From an uncultured Collinsella sp. (lineage in GTDB: Bacteria; Actinomycetota; Coriobacteriia; Coriobacteriales; Coriobacteriaceae), in the NCBI GenBank assembly GCA_937934165.1, contig CALGZX010000003.1, positions 1-35,772 on the forward strand: a stretch of DNA of 35,772 nucleotides, written 5' to 3'. The position numbers were made by a program, and so were the translations under genes. Of this stretch, positions 16,215 through 22,929 are shown piece by piece (position 1 is the first letter of the stretch; the number at the start of each line of letters is the position of its first letter). The notes beneath the pieces are model-generated. The model did no database searches. It was not told where the DNA came from and saw only the letters and a list, made by a program, of their open reading frames with translations.

Positions 16215-17234
16215 CTAGAGGGCTAGACGGATCGCATCGATGATGTGCGCACAGTGCTGCGTGGCGGCAAGGGGCATGACGGGACTCTCGAGTTTCCCCG
16301 CCCGGATGAGCTGGGTCGCATGCTGGATTTCGCCGTAGAAATCATCGATCTCAAACGGGGCATTTATTTCGAGCATTCGACCGTCGGAATACTTCACATG
16401 GGCGAGCTCGGGGCGATGGAGACGCTCGATTTCCAACGAGCCCCGCTCACAGGCAATCGTTAAGCGGCTTTCATATGTTGCTTTGCCGTCGCACACCATA
16501 TGAATGGGTATACCGCCGACGCTCATACGGATCTCGTCGGCCCAATCGACGCGGCCGCCCGATACGTCACGCCAGCGAACTTCACGGGATGAAACCTCGC
16601 ACGCGCCCGCGAGCAAATCCTCAAACCAACCGACCGCATAGCAGCCCATGTCATATAGACAGCCGCCCTGCAACGAATCAAGCAGATAGCCCGAAGGAGG
16701 CTCGCCGTAATCGAGCTTTTGCACGCTTTCAATCGAGACAATACGGCCAAGCTCACCCGACGCAAGCAAGTCCTTCACGCGAGTGCGCATCGGGCAAAAC
16801 CGATTCTTCATCGCCTCCATAAACAGCACGCCGCGCTCACGAGAGGTGGAGGCAATCGAGAGAGCCTCTTCCTCACTCAAAACGGCCGGCTTTTCGCACA
16901 GCACGGCCTTTCCGGCGCGCAGCGCGCGACAGGCCCAACGCGTATGCATGCCATGCGGAAGAGCCAAGTAGATTGCGTCGACATCGGGGTCGGCAATCAG
17001 CGCGTCATAAGCCGCATTGCCGTTATCGTCGACCGAGGCGTGGCCATGCGCAGCATCGATCGAAAACGCTCGGCAAAATTCCTCGACATGTGCAGGAGTG
17101 CGACCGGCCGCAGCCACCAGCCGTGCCCCGTCGACCTTCTTGAGCGACGATGCAAATCGATGAGAAATGTGTCCGGCACCCAAAATGCCCCAACGAACCT
17201 CACGCAAATCATCACATGAATCCCGATGGCCCAC
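16215..17234 (-). CDS. Gfo/Idh/MocA-family oxidoreductase
   Basis: A 339-residue NAD(P)-dependent oxidoreductase. The N-terminal Rossmann fold starts WGILGAGHISHRF, and the family lysine-proline motif is LCEKPAVLS. The second domain carries GCLYDMGCYAVGW, where catalytic or substrate residues usually lie. Such proteins act on sugars, inositols or dihydrodiols; the substrate is not evident. I choose the GTG at 17234, preceded by GAAGGGGG. The reading frame extends upstream, but into the hairpin element. The gene is flanked on both sides by copies of that element. Confidence 0.9.
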   Translation of the reverse strand: MGHRDSCDDLREVRWGILGAGHISHRFASSLKKVDGARLVAAAGRTPAHVEEFCRAFSIDAAHGHASVDDNGNAAYDALIADPDVDAIYLALPHGMHTRWACRALRAGKAVLCEKPAVLSEEEALSIASTSRERGVLFMEAMKNRFCPMRTRVKDLLASGELGRIVSIESVQKLDYGEPPSGYLLDSLQGGCLYDMGCYAVGWFEDLLAGACEVSSREVRWRDVSGGRVDWADEIRMSVGGIPIHMVCDGKATYESRLTIACERGSLEIERLHRPELAHVKYSDGRMLEINAPFEIDDFYGEIQHATQLIRAGKLESPVMPLAATQHCAHIIDAIRLAL

Positions 17235-17249
17235 GACAGCCCCCTTCAG

Positions 17250-17312
17250 TTGCGGTGAAATAGTTCCTGTTTGGCCCCTATTCTGCCGCAAACAGGAACT
17301 ATTCCACCGCAA
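17250..17312. repeat. Covarying hairpin element, copy 2
   Basis: Same architecture as copy 1: 63 nt, 28-nt arms (24 of 28 paired), 7-nt loop, same termini and same orientation. The inner stem is different but still paired: CGGTCT/AGACCG in copy 1 becomes GTTCCT/AGGAAC here. It lies between the stop of the aldo/keto reductase gene and the ribosome site of the oxidoreductase gene. Confidence 0.85.
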
Positions 17313-17324
17313 GTTATAAAAGGG

Positions 17325-18515
17325 TCATGAGGAGCGCGTTTTGCCGAAGGCCTTAAGCACCGCCGTCACGGGGCCCGGCTGGAAGCGTCGGCGCACGTCA
17401 TCGAGACGCTCGGGGATATCGATATGCTGCGGGCAGTGGCGCGTGCATTTGCCGCACTTGACGCAATTGCTCACCAGCTTGGCTTCGCTTGTGCGCACCG
17501 CGCTCGCCGTAAAGTATTGAGACAGCCCCGTAAACCAGCTGTGCGCGTAACTCGCGTTGTAAGCGGCAAAGCAGCCGGGAATGTTAATACCCTTGGGACA
17601 TGGCATGCAGTAGCCGCATCCCGTGCAGGGCACACGGTTCGATTTCTCAAACTCCATCAACACGCGCGCAATCGTGTCGAGCTGGTTGGCCGTCATCGAA
17701 TTCGGCAACGCGAGGTCTGCCAGTGACGAATTCTCGTCCACCTGCGCGGTATCGGTCATACCAGAAAGCAACATGGTCACCTGGGGATGATTCCACACCC
17801 ACGAGAGCCCCCAAGCGGCAGGCGTATGCAAATGTCGATCGCATGCACCATCGAGAACAGCGCGCGCCCGCGGAGGCAATTTGCCTGCCAAGCGTCCGCC
17901 CAAAAGCGGCTCCATCACAAACACCGCGAGACCTCGCTCGGCGGCGGCCATGAGCCCCGCCGTTCCCGCCTGATATCGCTCTCCAGCGTAGTTGTACTGG
18001 ATCTGGCAAAAGTCCCACTCATACGCATCGAGCATCGTAAGGAAGTCCGCCGCGCTGCCGTGGTACGAAAAGCCTATCTGACGAATACGCCCTGCAGCCT
18101 TTTGCTGCGCGATCCAGTCCTCGATGCCCAGCGCCACCACGCGCTCCCACTGCGCAGGCGAGGTGATGTTGTGCATAAGGTAACAGTCGATATGGTCGGT
18201 CTGCAGGCGGCGCAGCTGCTCGTCGAAAAACCGATCGAAATCCTCCGCGCATTTGCACGAAGCATGCGGCAGCTTGGTTGCGAGCAAAACCTGGTCGCGC
18301 AAGCCCAGGCGTTCAAGCGAAGCGCCCACGCAAGCCTCGTTGCCGGGATAGAGATAGGCCGTGTCCAGATAATTAATCCCCTGCTCCACCGCACGGGAGA
18401 TGATGGCATCGGCCGTCTTCGCATCGGGGTGTCCCGGCGCACCGGGAAACCTCATGCAGCCCAGACCCAGAGCGGATATTCGGTTACCACTTTTGGGGTC
18501 AACACGGTATTGCAC
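17325..18515 (-). CDS. Aldo/keto reductase with C-terminal 4Fe-4S ferredoxin domain
   Basis: A 396-residue protein: an aldo/keto reductase barrel (opening SALGLGCMRFP, then NYLDTAYLYPGNE with the catalytic tyrosine region, and LLATKLP with the lysine), followed by a ferredoxin-like tail. The tail has CTGCGYCMPCPKGINIP and CVKCGKCTRHCPQHIDIP, each fit to hold a 4Fe-4S cluster. Such fusions are common in anaerobes and presumably take electrons from ferredoxin; the substrate is unknown. I start at GTG 18515, just behind GGGAGGGG. The ATG a few codons upstream has no ribosome site. Confidence 0.9.
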   Translation of the reverse strand: MQYRVDPKSGNRISALGLGCMRFPGAPGHPDAKTADAIISRAVEQGINYLDTAYLYPGNEACVGASLERLGLRDQVLLATKLPHASCKCAEDFDRFFDEQLRRLQTDHIDCYLMHNITSPAQWERVVALGIEDWIAQQKAAGRIRQIGFSYHGSAADFLTMLDAYEWDFCQIQYNYAGERYQAGTAGLMAAAERGLAVFVMEPLLGGRLAGKLPPRARAVLDGACDRHLHTPAAWGLSWVWNHPQVTMLLSGMTDTAQVDENSSLADLALPNSMTANQLDTIARVLMEFEKSNRVPCTGCGYCMPCPKGINIPGCFAAYNASYAHSWFTGLSQYFTASAVRTSEAKLVSNCVKCGKCTRHCPQHIDIPERLDDVRRRFQPGPVTAVLKAFGKTRSS

Positions 18516-18652
18516 GGCCCCTCCCTTCGCCATCAGCGCCCCGGCAAGGCGAAACACAATGGTCACGCAGCCGAAACATCGTGGAATCGCAATCGAGAAC
18601 GTATCGTAACGCAGCAGAAATCGAGCCGTCACGGCACCGCTTTAACATCAGC

Positions 18653-18678
18653 AAAAAGCCCGATGAAAGGAGCCGGGC
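18653..18678 (-). terminator. Terminator-like hairpin in the aldo/keto reductase leader
   Basis: A 5-bp stem GCCCG/CGGGC (18658-18662 with 18674-18678) with an 11-nt loop and a U5 tail (18653-18657) on the minus strand. It may be an attenuator ahead of the 17325-18515 gene. The stem is short, so confidence is modest. Confidence 0.35.
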
Positions 18679-18735
18679 ATGACCACGCGCATGTCTTTGC
18701 GGTCTGCCCCGCGGCATAAGCGCACAGCGCAATAG
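18679..18735 (+). CDS. Possible 18-residue leader peptide
   Basis: ATG at 18679, five bases after AAAGGAGCC, opens an 18-codon frame reading MTTRMSLRSAPRHKRTAQ, unusually rich in arginine and basic residues. It lies 108 bp upstream of the ketopantoate reductase-like gene. The strong ribosome site is the main support, but that site also falls in the loop of the minus-strand hairpin, so it could be chance. Confidence 0.25.
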   Translation: MTTRMSLRSAPRHKRTAQ

Positions 18736-18798
18736 TTTCTTTTTCATAACAGCCGCCCCGCGCACTCACCAATCACCTTGGCAGCATACAATCCATCA

Positions 18799-18823
18799 GG
18801 CGCCCCTTACGCGGGCGCCTTTT
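18799..18823 (+). terminator. Hairpin with U4 tail just before the 18843 gene
   Basis: A 7-bp stem GGCGCCC/GGGCGCC (18799-18805 with 18813-18819) followed by TTTT. No plus-strand gene precedes it. It could be an attenuator. Alternatively, if transcription starts about 7 bp after TACAAT (18787-18792), it is a 5-prime stabilising hairpin at the mRNA start. Confidence 0.45.
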
Positions 18824-18842
18824 ATATGGGGAGATGATTCAC

Positions 18843-19757
18843 ATGCAGATCAACAAGGTCGCTTTTATCGGCAAGGGCGGCGTCGGCCTGCTCTACGGCA
18901 GCATGATTGCCAAGGCCCTCGGCAATGACGCCGTCGAATACGTTATGGATGACACCCGTTTTGAGCGTCACGCGGGCGATGCGCTCACTGTCAACGGCAA
19001 GCCCTGCGATCTCACGTCCGTCCGCGCCAGCGAGGCGACGCCCGCCGATCTGGTCATCCTGACAGTCAAGACCACCGGTCTCGACCAAGCACTCAAGACT
19101 ATGGAGCGCGTCGTGGGACCCAACACGCTCATCGCCTCGCTATGCAACGGCATTACGAGCGAGCAAAAGATTGCCGAACGCTTTGGCTGGGAGCATACCG
19201 TTCTTGGTATCTGCCAGGGCATGGACGCCGTGTTCCTCAACGGCGCGCTCACCTTTACCAATGCGGGCGAGATCCGCTTTGGCGCGGCGGCCGGCACGGA
19301 CCCCGCGACCGTCGCCGCTATCGACGGGCTCTACACGCGCTGCGGCATCGCCCATACCGTCGAGGACGACATCGCCCACCGCATGTGGGCCAAACTCATG
19401 CTCAACGACGGCATCAACCAGACCTGCATGGCCTACGGCGGGACCTACGGAAGCGCCACGGAGCCGGGCTCCGAGCAGCGTCGCTGCTTTGTTTCCGCCA
19501 TGCGCGAAACGCTTGCGGTCGCCAACGCCGAGGGCGTTGAACTGACCGAGGCAGACCTGACGCAAATGGTGCACCTCATCGAGGGAATCGACCCCGCCGG
19601 TATGCCCTCGATGGCTCAAGACCGCATCGCAAGGCGCAAAACCGAGGTTGATGAGTTCGCGGGCACCATCTGCCGCCTCGCAGCCAAACACGATATCCAG
19701 GCACCGCAAAACGAGTGGCTCTATCGGCGCATCCGCGATATCGAGAAAAGCTGGTAG
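18843..19757 (+). CDS. 2-dehydropantoate 2-reductase (ApbA/PanE) family protein
   Basis: A 304-residue NADPH-dependent reductase. The nucleotide-binding loop is FIGKGGVG (G10-G15), the catalytic lysine is in MWAKLMLN (K184, N188), and the C-terminal substrate region reads PSMAQDRIARRKTEVDEFAG, matching the SMxQD block of ketopantoate reductases. True PanE makes pantoate for coenzyme A, but the family includes other keto-acid reductases and no other pantothenate gene is nearby, so I leave the symbol open. I start at ATG 18843, nine bases after GGGGAG; the ATG at 18834 would touch the ribosome site. Confidence 0.9.
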   Translation: MQINKVAFIGKGGVGLLYGSMIAKALGNDAVEYVMDDTRFERHAGDALTVNGKPCDLTSVRASEATPADLVILTVKTTGLDQALKTMERVVGPNTLIASLCNGITSEQKIAERFGWEHTVLGICQGMDAVFLNGALTFTNAGEIRFGAAAGTDPATVAAIDGLYTRCGIAHTVEDDIAHRMWAKLMLNDGINQTCMAYGGTYGSATEPGSEQRRCFVSAMRETLAVANAEGVELTEADLTQMVHLIEGIDPAGMPSMAQDRIARRKTEVDEFAGTICRLAAKHDIQAPQNEWLYRRIRDIEKSW

Positions 19758-19790
19758 CGCCGACGCGCCGCATTCAACAGCCTTAACAGC

Positions 19791-19825
19791 AAAACCGCCG
19801 CAAGGGAACCTTTCCCCTGCGGCGG
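19791..19825. terminator. Terminator between convergent genes
   Basis: An 8-bp outer stem CCGCCGCA/TGCGGCGG (19795-19802 with 19818-19825), with further pairing inside. A U4 run follows on the minus strand (19791-19794). It serves the small membrane protein gene on minus and possibly the 18843-19757 gene on plus. Confidence 0.7.
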
Positions 19826-19866
19826 CCTTCATCTTCGTCTATGACCGGCGGCCGATCTCACAACAG

Positions 19867-20073
19867 TTAGCGTTGCGACCCCGGCACCTCGTCCTCATCG
19901 TCGCGGCAAAGAACCACGCCTGCGCTTCCCAGCAGCGTGGCCGCGATCAGCGCGCCGACCACGATAGGAGCAGCCCCGCATGTCCCCTGCATGCCCGCGA
20001 CGAGCGCGGCCGTGGGACCAAGGCAGCCAAGCATCAACGCGACGGCGGCAACGGCAATATCTCGAGCATTCAC
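19867..20073 (-). CDS. Small membrane protein, two helices
   Basis: A 68-residue protein with two hydrophobic segments (about 5-28 and 35-56) joined by a short GMQGTCGAAP loop. It ends in an acidic, charged tail (CRDDEDEVPGSQR). I do not recognise the family. The GTG start at 20073 follows GGAGG at a somewhat long spacing of ten bases. A terminator lies 42 bp past its stop. The membrane pattern and ribosome site together support a real gene. Confidence 0.65.
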   Translation of the reverse strand: MNARDIAVAAVALMLGCLGPTAALVAGMQGTCGAAPIVVGALIAATLLGSAGVVLCRDDEDEVPGSQR

Positions 20074-20259
20074 AAGACCACTTCCTCCAAGAGAAAGACC
20101 TTATTTCTCAAGAACCAGTGTGCCCCGCATCCATACGCCCAGCGTACCGCCACGGTAAGGGCTCTGTTAACTCAAACGCATACATAGAACGGACGTCCTT
20201 ACGTTGCCCTAAAGCTCGGTAAAGACGCCCGTCCGCCAAATATCCGTGATGCAGAAAAA

Positions 20260-21033
20260 TTACCAACCGGTGTAGTAATCGGTGGTTCCGGCAGCGCAGC
20301 CGGAGTCATAGACCTTGCAATCACCCTTGGAGCCCGTAAAGGTCGAGCCCTGGGCCATATCGCCCGCGGCAACAACGTAATAGCCGTCGGAATCGCGCCA
20401 GAAGCCCTCAGAATCCTGAGTCCATTCGCCCGTGCGATAGTGATAAAGCACATTGCTGCTGTAATAGGTCTCGCGGCGCCCGTTGTAGTTATTGACACCC
20501 GCAGAGCGCGTCAGGCCCGATCCGTTCGCGTAGGACGCGGCAGACGCGTAAGACGGAGTGTAACCGGCGTTGTAGTACGAAGCCTGGGCGGCCTCGGCAG
20601 CCTCCGCCTCGTCGGCAGCCTCGAGCGCTTCGCGCTTGGCATCCTCAAGCGCAGCGCGCAGCTCATCGAGCTCGGTCGACTTGGCGTCGACCTCCCCCAT
20701 CGTCAACAGGCTACCCGCACCGTCGATGCAACCCTGCAGCACAGCACGCTCGTCATCGGTAACATAGTCGCCATACATATTCATAATGATCTGAGCGCGC
20801 ATCTCAAGGGAATCGCGCTTGGCCTCCATCGAGGCGTTCCACTCCTGCATGGAACCATAACCATCGCCGCGATAGTCAACGGGCTGCACCAGCGTCGCCT
20901 CGGACGGCGTAGGTCCAACCGTATCGGATAGTGTTGCCGCGTGGGCATCGGTTGCACCGGCGCCCGCCAAAAGTGCCACGGTCAGAGCGGCGGAAAGGGC
21001 GGCGGCTTTCGGTTTTCGTGAATCGATCCTCAT
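20260..21033 (-). CDS. Secreted protein with coiled coil and conserved C-terminal domain
   Basis: A 257-residue exported protein. The signal peptide (about 5-32) ends DAHA-A. Residues about 45-155 are helical and end in an alanine/glutamate-rich coiled coil (REALEAADEAEAAEAAQAS). A tyrosine/serine-rich linker follows. The last 75 residues (NGRRETYYSSNVL through CAAGTTDYYTGW) contain two cysteines (KGDCKVYDSGC) and resemble a double-psi-barrel-like module seen at the ends of cell-wall-associated proteins in anaerobes; this assignment is from memory of the pattern. CGGAGG precedes the ATG with a long spacing. It probably acts at the cell surface, and no catalytic claim can be made. Confidence 0.8.
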   Translation of the reverse strand: MRIDSRKPKAAALSAALTVALLAGAGATDAHAATLSDTVGPTPSEATLVQPVDYRGDGYGSMQEWNASMEAKRDSLEMRAQIIMNMYGDYVTDDERAVLQGCIDGAGSLLTMGEVDAKSTELDELRAALEDAKREALEAADEAEAAEAAQASYYNAGYTPSYASAASYANGSGLTRSAGVNNYNGRRETYYSSNVLYHYRTGEWTQDSEGFWRDSDGYYVVAAGDMAQGSTFTGSKGDCKVYDSGCAAGTTDYYTGW

Positions 21034-21244
21034 GTAGCTAGAAACCTCCGTAGTGCGTTTTTGCTGCGTTTGAGCTGCGTGTGATTCGATCGCGCTGCAT
21101 AGTACCCCGAGCAAATCGCGACCTGCGGTTTTACTCAAAAGGCGCACGTCAATTGCGTAAAACTCACATCCTCTTAACAGGAGTTTTCCATATCTCGATT
21201 GCATAAAGCATGCCAAAAACCCTGTTTTTGCACCCGCTCTATGC

Positions 21245-21283
21245 AAAAAAGGCGCCTGTGCAACCATTGTTCGCACAGGCGCC
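21245..21283 (-). terminator. Intrinsic terminator of metY
   Basis: A perfect 11-bp stem (21251-21261 with 21273-21283), an 11-nt loop, and a U6 tail (21245-21250) on the minus strand, 63 bp past the metY stop. Confidence 0.88.
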
Positions 21284-21345
21284 TTGAGCAGGCATTTTAT
21301 GCAGTTATACCTATCGAGTCGCAAGGGGTCCTTGCACAAGTCGCC

Positions 21346-22656
21346 TTACTCGTCCAGCGCGGCGAAGGCCTGCTTCAGATCCCAAATGATATCCTCGGCG
21401 TTCTCGGTACCGATGGAAAGACGGATCGTGGAGGGCGTGATGTTCTGCTCGGCGAGCTCCTCGGCAGAGAGCTGGGAGTGCGTAGTGGTAGCCGGGTGCA
21501 CGACGAGCGACTTGACGTCGGCCACGTTGGCGAGCAGCGAGAAGACCTGCAGATGGTCGATGAACTTCCAAGCTGCCTCCTGGCCACCCTTAATCTCAAA
21601 GGTAAAGATCGAGGCACCGCCGTTGGGGAAGTACTTCTGATAGAGCTCGTGATCGGGGTGCTCAGACAGGCTCGGGTGGTTCACCTTGGCGACATGGCTA
21701 TCACCAGCCAAGAACTCAACGACCTTCTTGGTGTTCTCGACATGACGGTCAACGCGCAGCGACAGAGTCTCGGTGCCCTGGAGCAGGATCCAAGCGTTGA
21801 ACGGGCTGATGCAGGCGCCCTCGTCACGCAGCAGGATGGCGCGGACATAGGTTGCGAAGGCGGCGGGACCGGCAGCCTCGGCAAACGAGACGCCATGGTA
21901 GGAGGGGTTGGGCTCGGCGATCTGCTCATACTTGCCGCTCGCCTTCCAATCGAAGTTACCGCCGTCGACGATCACACCGCCCAGCGAGGTGCCGTGGCCG
22001 CCGATGAACTTGGTTGCGGAGTGGACGACGATGTTGGCACCATGCTCCAGCGGGCGGAACAGATACGGGGTGCCGAAAGTGTTGTCGACGACAACCGGCA
22101 GACCGTGCTTCTTGGCGATCTCGGAGATGGCGTCGATGTTGGGGATGTCGGAGTTGGGGTTGCCGAGCGTCTCGAGATAGATGACCGTGGTGTTGTCCTT
22201 GATGGCGCCCTCGACCTCGTCCAGGTTATGAGCGTCGACAAACGTGGTCTCGACGCCAAACTGGGAGAGCGTATGCTCCAGCAGGTTGTAGGAGCCACCG
22301 TAGATGGTCTTCTGGGCAACCACATGGTCACCGGCCTGAGCAAGAGCCTGCAGGGTATAGGTGATGGCAGCAGCACCGGAGGCGACGGCGAGACCTGCCA
22401 CGCCACCCTCGAGTGCGGCGATACGGTCCTCGAAGACGCCCTGGGTGGAGTTGGTCAGACGGCCGTAGATGTTACCAGCATCGGCAAGACCAAAGCGGTC
22501 GGCGGCGTGCTGGGAGTTGCGGAACACATAGCTCGTGGTCTGGTAGATAGGCACGGCGCGGGAGTCGGATGCGGGATCGGCGCTCTCCTGGCCAACGTGA
22601 AGCTGCAGGGTATCGAAACCAAAGGTGTGCTCGGGGTTGTTGATGAACTGGCTCAT
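21346..22656 (-). CDS. metY: O-acetylhomoserine sulfhydrylase (cysteine/methionine metabolism PLP enzyme)
   Basis: A 436-residue PLP enzyme of the Cys/Met metabolism family, the size and sequence type of O-acetylhomoserine aminocarboxypropyltransferase. It makes homocysteine directly from O-acetylhomoserine and sulfide. The Schiff-base lysine is K216 in HSATKFIGGHG, and YGRLTNSTQ and VVVDNTFGTPYLFRP are the family blocks. The start MSQFINNPEHTFGFDTLQLHVGQ is typical, with AAGGAG before the ATG. The leader encodes a short Cys-containing peptide, and the gene is divergent from a LysR regulator, so it is probably controlled by sulfur supply. Confidence 0.94.
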   Translation of the reverse strand: MSQFINNPEHTFGFDTLQLHVGQESADPASDSRAVPIYQTTSYVFRNSQHAADRFGLADAGNIYGRLTNSTQGVFEDRIAALEGGVAGLAVASGAAAITYTLQALAQAGDHVVAQKTIYGGSYNLLEHTLSQFGVETTFVDAHNLDEVEGAIKDNTTVIYLETLGNPNSDIPNIDAISEIAKKHGLPVVVDNTFGTPYLFRPLEHGANIVVHSATKFIGGHGTSLGGVIVDGGNFDWKASGKYEQIAEPNPSYHGVSFAEAAGPAAFATYVRAILLRDEGACISPFNAWILLQGTETLSLRVDRHVENTKKVVEFLAGDSHVAKVNHPSLSEHPDHELYQKYFPNGGASIFTFEIKGGQEAAWKFIDHLQVFSLLANVADVKSLVVHPATTTHSQLSAEELAEQNITPSTIRLSIGTENAEDIIWDLKQAFAALDE

Positions 22657-22711
22657 GATGATCTCCTTGATCGAACAAAAGTAAACAAATTAGAGAGAAG
22701 TAAGTCGCTGT

Positions 22712-22743
22712 CTCCTGATCACGCCAACGGGCGCAAACAGGAG
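22712..22743 (-). promoter_or_regulatory. Hairpin overlapping the metY leader peptide
   Basis: CTCCTG/CAGGAG (22738-22743 with 22712-22717) encloses an inner GCGCC/GGCGU stem with a four-base loop. The 5-prime arm is the coding sequence for residues 10-12 of the leader peptide, so a ribosome there would block pairing. CUCCU could also pair with the metY ribosome site. Confidence 0.45.
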
Positions 22744-22772
22744 CCCGGCATTCGTCTTGGTAAGCATTTCAT
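22719..22772 (-). CDS. Leader peptide upstream of metY
   Basis: A 17-codon frame reading MKCLPRRMPGSCLRPLA, starting five bases after AAAGGAGGCCCGC, one of the strongest ribosome sites in the window. It contains two cysteines and two methionines, the end products of the metY pathway. Its stop lies 62 bp before metY. Cysteine-responsive leader peptides are known in actinobacteria. A hairpin (22712-22743) overlaps its last codons. Confidence 0.55.
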   Translation of the reverse strand: MKCLPRRMPGSCLRPLA

Positions 22773-22840
22773 ATGCGGGCCTCCTTTCGCATCCCGGTTC
22801 CGTGGTCGGTTTAATTACCTACCGCCTTTGTGTGTTTTGA

Positions 22841-22869
22841 ATAGTACGAGCATTGTTTCGCTCGGTCAA
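22841..22869 (-). promoter_or_regulatory. metY promoter with inverted repeat in the spacer
   Basis: On the minus strand TTGACC (22864-22869) and TACTAT (22841-22846) are separated by 17 bp. The spacer holds CGAGC-N8-GCTCG, an inverted repeat that a regulator could bind. Confidence 0.65.
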
Positions 22870-22889
22870 TCACTTAAAAGCGCTAACCT

Positions 22890-22910
22890 GTTATCGGTTT
22901 TGTAGATAAC
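22890..22910. promoter_or_regulatory. LysR-type operator box
   Basis: GTTATC-N9-GATAAC is a perfect 6-bp inverted repeat containing ATC-N9-GAT, the T-N11-A pattern of LysR-family binding sites. It sits 20 bp before the LysR gene and 21 bp upstream of the metY -35. Confidence 0.6.
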
Positions 22911-22929
22911 GCTCGAAAGGACGGCGCCG

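Larger units (their letters stand above)
18516..18842. other. Divergent intergenic region with hairpins and a small ORF
   Basis: This 327-bp gap separates divergent genes. On the minus strand, TTGGTG and TATGAA (about 18-bp spacing, -10 at about 18744-18749) may be the aldo/keto reductase promoter, giving a leader of about 220 nt. A hairpin with a U5 tail (18653-18678) would lie inside that leader. On the plus strand, a -10-like TACAAT at 18787-18792 would start transcription at the hairpin at 18799-18819. Confidence 0.35.

Noticed and set aside
16069..17312. The two hairpin elements as intrinsic terminators
   Set aside because: Neither has a U run at the stem end on either strand; they are followed by CTGA plus ribosome site in one direction and GTTATAAAA in the other.
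21199..22905. 568-codon open frame on the plus strand opposite metY
   Set aside because: It crosses the metY terminator, gene, leader peptide and promoter, and has no protein-like motif.
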